The notes below the pieces were generated by a model, which searched no databases, was not told where the DNA came from, and was given only the letters and a program-made list of their open reading frames with translations. Position numbers and translations under genes: made by a program. A DNA stretch of 64,000 nucleotides from Xylophilus sp. GOD-11R (GTDB lineage: Bacteria > Pseudomonadota > Gammaproteobacteria > Burkholderiales > Burkholderiaceae_C), in NCBI RefSeq assembly GCF_033546935.1, contig NZ_CP137854.1, positions 3,906,001-3,970,000 on the forward strand. The letters run 5' to 3'. Within the stretch, counting starts at the first letter, position 1. Each line of letters opens with the position of its first letter. This document shows, piece by piece, positions 35,385 to 44,600 of this stretch.

Positions 35385-36392
35385 TCATTGGTCCGTACTC
35401 AGCACGATCTTTCCGAAGTGCACGTTGCGCCGCATGGCGTCGCAGGCCTGCGCCACCGCCTCCAGTGGTAGCCGCATGTCGATCGGCAGGCCGAGCAGGC
35501 CGGCCTGCAGCGCAGGCCACAGGTCGGCGCGCACCTGCGCGCCGATGGCGCCGACCTCGGCCGCGTCGCGGGTGCGAAAGCTGGTGCCGAGGTACTGAAT
35601 GCGCCGCATCGAGTGCAGGTCGAAATCGAATTCACCGCGCTCGCCGGCCATGCGGCCGACGTTGACGATGCGGCCGCCGAGCGCGGTGGCGCGCATGGCG
35701 GGGCCGAGGTGGGGACCGGCCAGGAAGTCGATCACCAGATCGACGCCCCGCCCGCCCGTCAGCGCCAGCACCGCGTCGGGCCAGCCGGCATCGCCGGTGT
35801 CGACGGTCTCGCCGGCGCCGAATTCGCGCAGCCGCTCGCGCCGGTCGGCCCGGGTCGAGGTGCCGACGACCGTCCCGGCGCCGAGCAGGCGCGCGACCTG
35901 CAGGCACATCAGGCCCACGCCCGACGACGCCCCCAGCACCAGCACCGACCGCCCCATGCGCAGCGCGCCGTGGGTGACCAGCGCGACATGCGCGGTGCGC
36001 AAGGCCACGGTGAGGCAGGCCGCCGTCTCGTACGACATGGCGGCCGACGGGATCGCGAACGCGCGGCGCGCATCGGTGACCGCGTAGTCGGCAAAGCCGC
36101 CGGTGCCCGAACACATCACCCGATCGCCGACCTTCAGGCCGGAAACGTCCGCCACGTCGGCGCCCGCTTCGATCACCTCGCCGGCCCACTCCAGCCCCAG
36201 CGGCGTGCCGGGGCCGCCCTGCAGGCCGTGGGCCTTGCCGTCGATCAGCAGCAGATCGGCGCGGTTGAGCGAGGCGGCGCGCACCCGCACCAGGATCTCG
36301 GTCGGCCCGGGCCGGGCAAGCTTTCGCTCGACGATCACCGGCCCGTCCGCGCCCAGCACCGCCGCCCGCATGGTCGTGCCTGGGCTGCTCAT
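35385..36392 (-). CDS. Quinone oxidoreductase-type MDR dehydrogenase
   Basis: A 335-residue medium-chain reductase with the zinc-free QOR/crotonyl-CoA-reductase-like layout: VRVRAASLNRADLLLI, LGLEWAGEVIEAG, and the nucleotide-binding GASSGVGLMCLQVARLLGA. The catalytic-zinc Cys/His of alcohol dehydrogenases are not evident. It overlaps the upstream SDR by four bases. The reaction could be NADPH-dependent enone or quinone reduction. Confidence 0.88.
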   Translation of the reverse strand: MSSPGTTMRAAVLGADGPVIVERKLARPGPTEILVRVRAASLNRADLLLIDGKAHGLQGGPGTPLGLEWAGEVIEAGADVADVSGLKVGDRVMCSGTGGFADYAVTDARRAFAIPSAAMSYETAACLTVALRTAHVALVTHGALRMGRSVLVLGASSGVGLMCLQVARLLGAGTVVGTSTRADRRERLREFGAGETVDTGDAGWPDAVLALTGGRGVDLVIDFLAGPHLGPAMRATALGGRIVNVGRMAGERGEFDFDLHSMRRIQYLGTSFRTRDAAEVGAIGAQVRADLWPALQAGLLGLPIDMRLPLEAVAQACDAMRRNVHFGKIVLSTDQ

Positions 36393-37216
36393 CGCATGTA
36401 GGCGCCGCCGTTGACGTCCAGCGTGATGCCGGTGACGTAAGACGAAAGGTCGGACGCCAGGAACAGGCAGGCGCTGGCCAGCTCCACCGGCCGTCCGGCG
36501 CGGCGCATCGGCCAGCCCTGGGCCGACGCGTCCTTCTCCTCGTCGCTGCGGTTGGTGCGCGAGAAGTCCGTGATGATCAGCCCCGGCGTGACCGCGTTGG
36601 CGCGGATGCCCTCGGGCCCCAGCTCCAGCGCCAGCGAGCGGGTGAAGCCCAGCACACCGGCCTTGGCCGCGCAGTAGTGCGGCCCGCCGAAGACGCCGCC
36701 GCCCTGCTGCGCCGACATGGACGACACCGACACGATGCTGCCGTCGCCCTGCGCCCGCATCGTCGGCAGCACCGCCTGCGACAGCAGGATGGTGCCGCGC
36801 AGCACCACGTCGGTGACGAGTGCGTAGTCGGCGTCGGTGATCTCGGCGACCTTGCGTTTCTGGGTAAGGCCGGCGTTGTTGATCAGCACGTCGATGCGGC
36901 CCTGCGCGGCGCCCCAGGCGAGCGCTTGCGCGACGGCCTGCTCGCAGGAAGACCGGTCGGTCACGTCGCAGCGGATGCCGATGGCGACGTCGCGGCCCTC
37001 GGCCACGTCGGCCGCGGCCAGGCGCACCTCGTCCTGGTCGAGGTCGAGCATGGCGACCCGTGCCCCGTGCTCCACGCACAGCCTGGCGGTGGCCTTGCCG
37101 ATGCCGCGCGCGCGGCCGGCGCCGGAGATGAGGACGGTGCGGCCTTCGAGCAGGCGGCCGGAGCGCAGGCCGCCGAACGGCTGGCCTTGCGACGGGTTCA
37201 TGGCGGTGGCGTTCAT
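36389..37216 (-). CDS. SDR family oxidoreductase
   Basis: A 275-residue classical SDR. It has VLISGAGRARGIGKATA, DVTDRSS, NNAGLTQ, the catalytic Ser (SVSSMSAQ) and YCAAK (YxxxK). The start at 37216 gives a four-base overlap with the Bug gene; a second ATG at 37201 is possible. It is the third gene of the catabolic operon. Confidence 0.88.
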   Translation of the reverse strand: MNATAMNPSQGQPFGGLRSGRLLEGRTVLISGAGRARGIGKATARLCVEHGARVAMLDLDQDEVRLAAADVAEGRDVAIGIRCDVTDRSSCEQAVAQALAWGAAQGRIDVLINNAGLTQKRKVAEITDADYALVTDVVLRGTILLSQAVLPTMRAQGDGSIVSVSSMSAQQGGGVFGGPHYCAAKAGVLGFTRSLALELGPEGIRANAVTPGLIITDFSRTNRSDEEKDASAQGWPMRRAGRPVELASACLFLASDLSSYVTGITLDVNGGAYMR

Positions 37217-38199
37217 TCGTCGACGTGGATGTTGGAGTTGGTGGCGATCTCCTTCCACTGCGGAATGCCGGCGGCCAGCAGCGCGTGGTAAGCGGCACCG
37301 GGCACGTAGTCCTTGGTGACGCCGAGTTCGAGCAGCTTGGCGGCCATGTCGGGCTGGTCGAGCGCCTGCTTCATGGCGGCCGCGAGCTTGTCGAGCACCG
37401 GCTGCGGCGTGCCGGCCGGCGCATAGAAGGCCCACATGGGCGCCAGCGCGCTCTTGCCCGAGAAGTCGATGCCGGACTCCTCGAACGAAGGCACGTCGGG
37501 CAGGCTGGGGCTGCGCTTGACGCAGGCCGCGATGGCCCGGAGCCGGCCGGACTTGACCAAGGGCGTGGCGGTCGCCATGTCGATATAGGCCATCTTGATC
37601 TGGCCGCCGAGCAGGTCGTTCACGATGGGGCCGGTGCCTTTGTAGGGCACGTGGCTGGTGTTGATGCCGGCGCGCTGATTGAGCAGTTCGCCGCAGAAAT
37701 GCCCGGTCGAGCCCACGCCCCAGCTGGCGTAGAGCAGGCCCTCCTTCGGGTTCTGTTTGGCCAGGGCGATCAGCGATTTGAGGTCGGTCGCGGCAAAGTC
37801 GTTGGTCACCGCCAGCAGGATCGACGCGGTGCCGATCTGCGCGATGGGCGCGAAGTCCTTGATCGGGTCGTAGCTCATCTTCTTGCGCACGATGGGCAGC
37901 AGCACGTTGGAGGTGAAGCCGCCCAGGCCGATGGTGTAGCCGTCGGGTGCGGCGCGCGCCACGCCCTCCATCGCCAGCGAGCCGCCGGCGCCGGGCCGGT
38001 TGTCCACGATGAACGAGGTCTTGAGGATGGCGCCCATGCGGTCGGCCATCAGCCGCGCCAGCACGTCGCCGCCGGCGCCGGCCGTCGCCACCGCGATCAG
38101 CTTGACCGGCCGCGCCGGGTAGTCGGCCGCGCCCGGTTGCGCCCAGGCCGTCACCGCCGTGGCGACGCCGACCAGGCCGAGCAGGATCTTCTTGAACAT
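37213..38199 (-). CDS. Bug-type tripartite tricarboxylate receptor (TctC family)
   Basis: A 328-residue periplasmic binding protein with a 20-residue signal peptide (ending TAWA). Bug hallmarks are YPARPVKLIAVATAGAGGD, VDNRPGAGGSLAMEGVARAA followed by PDGYT, SYDPIKDFAPIAQ and VPYKGTGP. It probably captures the operon's substrate and passes it to a TctAB pair, such as the one at 4.5-6.6 kb or another. The ATG at 38199 has a GGAGA ribosome site. Confidence 0.93.
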   Translation of the reverse strand: MFKKILLGLVGVATAVTAWAQPGAADYPARPVKLIAVATAGAGGDVLARLMADRMGAILKTSFIVDNRPGAGGSLAMEGVARAAPDGYTIGLGGFTSNVLLPIVRKKMSYDPIKDFAPIAQIGTASILLAVTNDFAATDLKSLIALAKQNPKEGLLYASWGVGSTGHFCGELLNQRAGINTSHVPYKGTGPIVNDLLGGQIKMAYIDMATATPLVKSGRLRAIAACVKRSPSLPDVPSFEESGIDFSGKSALAPMWAFYAPAGTPQPVLDKLAAAMKQALDQPDMAAKLLELGVTKDYVPGAAYHALLAAGIPQWKEIATNSNIHVDE

Positions 38200-38252
38200 G
38201 TCTTGTCTCCTTATTCGTTGTCGTGCGGGAATCCGGTGGCGTGTCGCCAGCC

Positions 38253-38867
38253 TCAGTCGTCGGGCACCGCCGCCTGCGATACACCGGCGGGAAAGCGCGC
38301 CTGCCCTGCCTCGAGCGGCACCGCCGCCGAGTTCAGGAAGAAGGCGGCCATGTGATAGAAGCTCGACGAAAAAATCAGCTCCATCACCTGCTCCTGGGGC
38401 CAGGTCGCGTTGAGTTCGCGCCAGGCGGCATCGGACAGCGTGGAGTGCCGGTGCAGTTCGTCGACCATGCGCACCACCAGCCGCTCGGCCTGCGTCCACA
38501 GGCCCTCGGACAGTTCGGTCCAGCTCGCGCAGCAGGTCAGTTCGTGGATCTGCGCATCGCTCAGGCCGCACTTGTCGGCGTAGATGCTGACGTGCATGCC
38601 CCACTCGTACTCGGAGCGGGTGAGCGCGCCGGTGCGGATGATGGAAATCTCCCGCTCCCGCTCGCCGACCGCGCCGCCGAAGAGCACCACGTGCGCCATC
38701 GACTGGAAGGCCGCCGCCAGCTGCGGGTGGTGGGCCAGCGCCCGCCGCAGGTTGACCGGAGACAGGCCGCTGAAAGCCGAGCTTTCGACGAGCTTGCTCA
38801 CATGCGCCTCGTACGGGGGGGGACGCAACGGCAGGCGGCTGGAATGGGGAATGTCGGTTTGCAGCAT
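38253..38867 (-). CDS. AhpD-like/carboxymuconolactone decarboxylase family protein
   Basis: A 204-residue all-helical protein of the CMD/AhpD-like fold (VNLRRALAHHPQLAAAFQSM, VGEREREISIIRTGALTRSE, EWGMHVSIY). An ELTCCASW segment occurs near the region where AhpD-like proteins vary. Members act as decarboxylases or peroxidase partners; which one is not clear. It is the first gene of the operon, and its start is 25 bp from the nearest GAAACGTTTC operator. MLQTDIPHSS is the chosen start. Confidence 0.8.
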   Translation of the reverse strand: MLQTDIPHSSRLPLRPPPYEAHVSKLVESSAFSGLSPVNLRRALAHHPQLAAAFQSMAHVVLFGGAVGEREREISIIRTGALTRSEYEWGMHVSIYADKCGLSDAQIHELTCCASWTELSEGLWTQAERLVVRMVDELHRHSTLSDAAWRELNATWPQEQVMELIFSSSFYHMAAFFLNSAAVPLEAGQARFPAGVSQAAVPDD

Positions 38868-38891
38868 GGGCCGAAATTTCGCACCGTAGAA

Positions 38892-38901
38892 GAAACGTTT
38901 C
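38892..38901. promoter_or_regulatory. LacI-type operator O1
   Basis: Palindrome GAAACGTTTC just upstream of the catabolic operon. With flanks it reads, on the minus strand, GTGGAAACGTTTCTT, identical over 15 bp to O2 read on the plus strand. The central CG palindrome is typical of LacI/GalR-family sites. Confidence 0.75.
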
Positions 38902-38993
38902 CACAGTAAAAACCCGAGACCGGATCCATCGTCGGACAAACCACGATAGGGTCTACCCGAAGTGGCTTTTAGCTACCATCGCCAGAGAATGTG

Positions 38994-39003
38994 GAAACGT
39001 TTC
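38994..39003. promoter_or_regulatory. LacI-type operator O2
   Basis: A second GAAACGTTTC, 102 bp centre to centre from O1 and in inverted orientation by its flanks. It is 51 bp upstream of the cupin start. The pair would allow repressor looping across the divergent promoters. Confidence 0.75.
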
Positions 39004-39054
39004 TTTATGGCGCGCATGGACTGCCCGGCCGCCGCCCATTCCAGGAGTCTCCCG

Positions 39055-39561
39055 ATGCCGCTTCCCAAGACCGTCCATCCCCAGACCCGGCTGCTCACCG
39101 TCAACATCCACGACGCCGCCGGCGTGCCGATGCGCGACGAGGGCGTCACCCTCACCCCGCTCTACCTCGACCGCGAGAAGGGCACCTGGGTGCTCTATGC
39201 CCGCTTCGAGCCCGGCGCCCGCCTGCCCACGCACTTCCACACCGGCACGGTGCACTTCTTCACCACCAAGGGCACCTGGTGGTACGACGAGCATCCGGAA
39301 GACCCGCAGACCGAAGGCAGCTACCTCTACGAGCCCGGCGGCGCGGTGCATACCTTCACCGTGCATGCCGATGCCAAGGAAGCCGCCGAAGGCTTCATGG
39401 TGGTCGACGGCGCCAACATCAACTTCGTCGACGGCGAGTACCACAGCATCGTCGACGCCGGCGCGCTGGAAGACGGCATTCGCAAGGCCGCGCAATACAA
39501 CAACATGCCGATGCCGCGCTATATCCGGCCGCGCGGCGGCGCGGGCTTCTCCGACGACTGA
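39055..39561 (+). CDS. Cupin, 2,4'-dihydroxyacetophenone dioxygenase-like
   Basis: A 168-residue cupin. Metal ligands are visible as His60, His62 (THFHTGTVHF) and His99 (GGAVHTF). It resembles the 2,4'-dihydroxyacetophenone dioxygenase/ChrR cupin family, which cleaves a C-C bond next to a carbonyl using Fe and O2. The ATG at 39055 follows AGGAG; the frame extends upstream through operator O2, so that extension is unlikely. It is divergent from the catabolic operon and probably acts in the same pathway. Confidence 0.82.
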   Translation: MPLPKTVHPQTRLLTVNIHDAAGVPMRDEGVTLTPLYLDREKGTWVLYARFEPGARLPTHFHTGTVHFFTTKGTWWYDEHPEDPQTEGSYLYEPGGAVHTFTVHADAKEAAEGFMVVDGANINFVDGEYHSIVDAGALEDGIRKAAQYNNMPMPRYIRPRGGAGFSDD

Positions 39562-39640
39562 GCCAGCCGCGCCATCGGTCGACCGCGGCCGTCCATTACG
39601 ATGCCCGGCTGACCTCGCCCCTTACGCGCCGCGCATTTCC

Positions 39641-40684
39641 ATGAAAGCCAGACCCACCATCCGCGATGTCGCGCACGCCGCCGGTGTGTCGCTGGGCACC
39701 GCCTCCCGCGCGCTCAACCGCAGCGGACGGGTCAGCGAGGACGCGGTGGCCAAGGTGAGCAAAGCCGCCCGCCAGCTGGGCTACGAGCCCGACGCCATCG
39801 CCCAGAGCATGCGCACCCGCTCCACCGGCGTGATCGGCGTGCTGGTCTCCGACTTCGCCAATCCGCTCTACGCGCGCATCCTCACCTCGATCGAGACCGA
39901 GCTGCAGCGCGCCGGCTACACCTTGCTGCTGGCCAGCACGCACAACGACAGCAAGCGCGAGAAGGCGCTGATCGACCTGTTCCGGCGGCGGCGCATCGAC
40001 GGGCTGGTGCTCGGCCCCTGCGAGAGCGAGTCGCCCGAATTCATCGAACGGCTGTCGGCCGAGCTCCCGCTGGTGGCGCTCGACCGCGACTTCTCTCCCG
40101 CCAGCACCGGCATCCAGGTCGACCACTACCACGGTGCCCTGCAGGCCACCCGCCACCTGCTCAACCTCGGTCACCAGCGCATCGCGCTCATGACGCCCGG
40201 GCGCGAGCTGCGGCCTGGCCGTGAACGCATCGCCGGTTTCACCGACGCCTACCGCGAACGCGGGCTGCAGCCCGACCCCAAGCTGATCCGCGCCGAGAAG
40301 TCGGCCATGGAGTTCGCCTTCAGCGAGGCGCTCGCCCTGCTGTCGGGCCCGCTGGCGCCCACCGCCTTCGTGTGCCTGGGCACGCGCATCCTGGCGGGCG
40401 TGCTGCAGTCGCTGCGGCATTCAGGCCGCTCGGTGCCCGAGGACGCGAGCGTCATCAGCGTCGGCGACGCCGACCTGGCCCAGCTCTTCAACCCCGCCAT
40501 CACCGCGCTGGCTTGGGACCTGGAAGCCATGGGCCGGGTCATCGTGCAGCTCATGCTCAAGCGGCTCGACAGCAAGGCCACGCCCGAGCCCGAACGCATC
40601 GTCATCACCACCCAGCTGATCCTGCGCGATTCGTGCGCGCCGCATACCGGCGTGACCCGCGCCGCACGGACTTCGCAGGCCTGA
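39641..40684 (+). CDS. LacI family transcriptional regulator
   Basis: A 347-residue regulator of usual LacI length. The helix-turn-helix and hinge are at about 5-60 (TIRDVAHAAGVSLGTASRAL, then LGYEPDAIAQSMRTR), followed by a periplasmic-binding-like effector domain. It lies 79 bp after the cupin gene and is the obvious ligand of the two GAAACGTTTC sites. LacI proteins usually sense sugars, so pairing with a CoA-ligase/oxygenase operon is less usual. Confidence 0.93.
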   Translation: MKARPTIRDVAHAAGVSLGTASRALNRSGRVSEDAVAKVSKAARQLGYEPDAIAQSMRTRSTGVIGVLVSDFANPLYARILTSIETELQRAGYTLLLASTHNDSKREKALIDLFRRRRIDGLVLGPCESESPEFIERLSAELPLVALDRDFSPASTGIQVDHYHGALQATRHLLNLGHQRIALMTPGRELRPGRERIAGFTDAYRERGLQPDPKLIRAEKSAMEFAFSEALALLSGPLAPTAFVCLGTRILAGVLQSLRHSGRSVPEDASVISVGDADLAQLFNPAITALAWDLEAMGRVIVQLMLKRLDSKATPEPERIVITTQLILRDSCAPHTGVTRAARTSQA

Positions 40685-40705
40685 CCCACCGCCCGAGCAG
40701 CAACC

Positions 40706-41128
40706 ATGTCCATCCGTTCCGTCGGCGGCGTCGCCGTCCAGCCCCGCCACCGCCTGTCGTGCCACTGTGGCGCGGTCGTGCTCGAACTCGACCTGCCCGA
40801 CGGCATCGTCGACCCGCGACATTGCAACTGCTCGATGTGCCGCCGCCGGGCCGCGGTAGTTGCCTCGGTACCGCTGGCGGGCATCCGTGTCGTGCAGGGC
40901 GGAGAGCACCTGCGGCTCTACCAGTTCAACACCATGGTCGCCCGGCACTACTTCTGTGGCCGGTGCGGCATCTACACCCACCACCAGCGGCGCTCCCGCC
41001 CCGAGCTCTACGGCTACAACGTCGGCGGACTCGAAGGCATCGACCCCTTCCTCATCGAAGGCGTTCCGGTGAACGACGGGGTGAACCATCCGGCGGACCG
41101 GCCGCCCCACGATCGCGGCGCCGGTTGA
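40706..41128 (+). CDS. GFA family zinc protein
   Basis: A 140-residue protein of the GFA (glutathione-dependent formaldehyde-activating-like) fold. Its zinc-binding Cys clusters are complete: SCHCGAV, HCNCSMC and FCGRCG. The activity of GFA proteins is unsettled; S-hydroxymethylglutathione chemistry is one proposal. It is 21 bp after the LacI gene and probably co-transcribed with it. Confidence 0.88.
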   Translation: MSIRSVGGVAVQPRHRLSCHCGAVVLELDLPDGIVDPRHCNCSMCRRRAAVVASVPLAGIRVVQGGEHLRLYQFNTMVARHYFCGRCGIYTHHQRRSRPELYGYNVGGLEGIDPFLIEGVPVNDGVNHPADRPPHDRGAG

Positions 41129-41165
41129 ACGAAAGCTTGGCTGCTGAAACCGCCCGGCGGCGCCT

Positions 41166-41606
41166 TCAGCGATCCATCGTCCGTCGTTCGCGGCTCTGAT
41201 CGACCGCCTCCGCCAACCGGTCCATCACGCCACGAATCACGGCCACTCGTTCCACGAGTTCCGCCCGCAATGCCACGCTCCTGGAGACCAGTTCGCCCAC
41301 GGTGGAATCAGGCAGAGCAGGCAACTCGGCCGGTGCGGCAGCGGGCCAGGCCAGGCTGATGTCGGCAACCGCCGCGTCGAAAAATCCGGCACGGCCCCTC
41401 ACGGAGCGGTGCACCCAGTCGCACACCTCGTCTTCGAGTTGGTCACCGTTGAGGCTGGGACCGGGCGCGACGCATTGGATGACACCATGCAGCACGCCCC
41501 CTTCGTCGCGGATGCGGGCGGTCCACTGGCGGCTGCTGAACGTTGCACGGAAGGGATAGTTGCGACCGTTGAAGAACACTTCCGAATCGAATGTCATCCA
41601 AGACAT
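41166..41606 (-). CDS. Hypothetical protein
   Basis: A 146-residue protein I do not recognise. It begins MSWMTFDSEVFFNGRNYPFR; the first half is beta-rich, and the last 50 residues form one amphipathic helix or coiled coil (SVALRAELVERVAVIRGVMD). No signal peptide, membrane helix or Cys pattern. It is 36 bp downstream of the CheB-CheR-kinase gene on the same strand, so possibly co-transcribed. It converges with the GFA gene. Confidence 0.6.
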   Translation of the reverse strand: MSWMTFDSEVFFNGRNYPFRATFSSRQWTARIRDEGGVLHGVIQCVAPGPSLNGDQLEDEVCDWVHRSVRGRAGFFDAAVADISLAWPAAAPAELPALPDSTVGELVSRSVALRAELVERVAVIRGVMDRLAEAVDQSRERRTMDR

Positions 41607-41642
41607 GGAATTGCCCTTTCCGATGCACCGGCCGCCGCGCCG

Positions 41643-44600
41643 TTAGGTGGCGGCAAACGACATTCGACGTCCGATGGCGTCCATCAAAGCACTTTCGAGC
41701 GCGGTCAGATCTACGGGTTTTCCCAGGTGGGCATCGAAGCCGGCCGCCATCGCTCGCTGTATATCCGCCTCGCGCGCCATTCCCGATACCGCTACCAGCG
41801 CGATGTTGCGGGTGTCGGCCTGGCCACGGATGGCCTCGGCCAACCAGTACCCGTCGTGCTGGGGCATGCCGATGTCCGAAATCACCGCATCGAATTTGCC
41901 GGCGTCGAGCCGTTCGATGCCCTCGATCGCGTTCGACGCCGTCGTGACCAGGGCGCCCTCGTCCCGCAGGATCGAAGCGAACGCTTCGAGCATGTCCACC
42001 TCGTCGTCGATCATGAGGATGCGCATGCCCCTGAACCCGCCAGCCGGACTGGCGTCGAGTGTGCGCGCCGGCAGTCCGGCCAGGGGAAGCCACACGGTGA
42101 AGCACGACCCTTTTCCAAGCCCGGCCGAGCTGGCCGCGACCCGCCCGCCATGCAGGTCGACCAACTGCCGGACCAGCGCCAGCCCGATGCCCAGTCCCCC
42201 GCCGCGGCGGCTCGGCCCCGCGTCGACCTGGCCGAACATCTCGAACACGCCGGCCAGGTTACCGGCTTCCATGCCGATGCCGTCATCGGTCACGGTCAGC
42301 ACGGCCATGTCGTCCTCGCGCGCCAGTCCGATCTGCACACCGCCGCCTTCGGGCGTGAACTTGATCGCGTTGGTCACCAGATTCCAGACGATCTGCTCGA
42401 CGCGGACCGCGTCTGCGCGGATGTTCAACTCGGCGATATTCAGCGTCAGGTGCTGGCGCTTGGCCTCGATGTCGGGCGTGGCGGCCTCGACAATATTGCG
42501 CACCAGCTCTGCCATGTCCGTCATGGCCGGCGAGAGCACCAGCTTGGCCATGTTGGCGCGTGACAATTCGAGCAGGTCGTTGATGAGCTGTAGCTGGCTG
42601 AGCACGGCGCCTTTCATGGCATCGGTCGCCCGGAGCGCCCGTTTGTCGCCCTGAAAAGAAGGAAGCCGCGCCAGCAGTTGCGCGTTCATCTGAATGATCG
42701 ACAGCGGGTTCTTGAGCTCGTGCGACACCACCGCCAGGAACTCGTCCTTCATGGTGTCCACCTCCTGCAGCCGGCTGCTGGTCGCGCGTTCGGCGCTCAG
42801 AGCCTCTTCGCGGCCTCGGTTGCGCATTTCCTCGGCCGTGAAGTTACGGCAAATCTTGGCAAACCCCGTGAAGCGGCCGTCGTCGAGCGGACTGGTGATG
42901 CCGCTGCAGAACACGCGCTCGCCGTCCTTGCGCAGGTGCCAGCGGTTGTCGTCGGCCCGGCCCGCTTCCCGGGCCTTGTGCAGTTCCTCGCGCGCCTTGC
43001 CGGCCTCGCGGTCTTCCGGCGTGAAGATCAGCTCGAAAGAAGCGCCCACCGCGTCGGCGGCGCTGTAGCCGAAGATCTTTTCGGCGCCCGGGCTCCAGGT
43101 GGCGATGGTACCGGCGGTGTCCATGGTGATGATCGCGTAGTCGCGCATGCTTTCGGCCACCAGACGCATGCGCCGCTCGCTCAGGCGCAGCTGCTCCTCG
43201 GTGGCGCGCCGCGCGGTGATGTCGAAGAAGGCCAGCACCGCGCCTTCGATGCGGTCGTCGGTGGTGCGGTAGGGCACGGCGCGTGCCAGGAAACAGCGCT
43301 GGTCGTCGCTGCGGACCTCGCGCTCGATGCGCTTGAGGTCGCGCAGCACGTCGCGCACGTCGACCGCGAGATCCGGGTAATCGAGCCGATGGGTGATGTC
43401 GAGCAGCGGTCGGCCGGCGTCGGTCGCCAGCAGGTTGAAGATGGTCGCCGCCTGCGGGGTGAAGCGTTTCACGCGCATCTCCCGGTCGACGAAGACCGTG
43501 CCGATCTCGGCGGAATTCATCAGGTTCTGGAGGTCGTCGTTGAGCTTGGAGGTGTCCTCCATGCGCAACGTGAGTTCCGTGTTGACCGTGGTCAGCTCCT
43601 CGTTGACCGCCTGCAGCTCCTCGCGACTGGTTTCCAGCTCCTCGCTGGTGGAGCGCAGTTCCTCGTTGATGGTCTGCAACTCTTCGTTGGATGCGCGCAG
43701 CTCTTCGGTGGATGCAGTGGATTCGCCCACCATGTTCTTCAGACGTTCCTGCGTCTTGAGCAGCTCGGCTTCCAGCGATTCCACCACCGGATCACGCAGC
43801 GCGATGCTGCCGGCTGGCACCACCATGCTTTCCTGGGCTTCGTCGAACACCACCAGCATCAGGCCGCGCGGCAGCTCGTCGGTGGCCGGGCGCACGGTCA
43901 TGATCACGGTGTGGAGTTGGCCGCCGATGGTCAGGCGCACACGCGGCGCCTCCACGATCAGCCCGGTTTCGGTGGCACGGGTCAGCGCCGCACGCAACTC
44001 GGCACGCAGTTCGGGACGTGCCAGCGCCAGCAGCTTGGACGTGGGGGCGCCTTCGGGCAGCCGCAGCAGGTGCGATGCCCGCTCGCTCACATGCAGCACC
44101 GTGTCTTCGGCATCGACCAGCACGGTGGGCGGCGCATAGTTGCGCAGCACGCGTTCATGCAGCAATTCGAGCGGCGGCTTGGAACGCTCCTTGCTGGGTG
44201 CCCGCATGGTGGGCGACAGCTGCTCGGGAACCTTGCTGGGCAGCAAAGGCAGCGAACGCGCACGCGGCAACTTGGGACTGGCGCAATAGACACGATGGCT
44301 CTTGTTGACGCTCTCGAACAGCCCCTCCGCCGCATCGACGGTCTCGGAGCTGCCGAGAAACAGCAGGCCGCGCTGCTTCAACGCGAAATGGAAACTGCGC
44401 AACACCTGGGTCTGCGCGAACCGGTCCAGGTAGATCAGCAGGTTGCGGCAGCAGATCAGGTCCATGCGGGTGAACGGCGGATCGTGCAACACGTTGTGCG
44501 CCGAAAACACCACCATGTCCCGCGTGGCCTTGTTGATGCGCAGGCCGTTGTTTTCCACGACGAAGAAATTGCGCAGCCGGTCGGCGCTGACATCGCTGGC

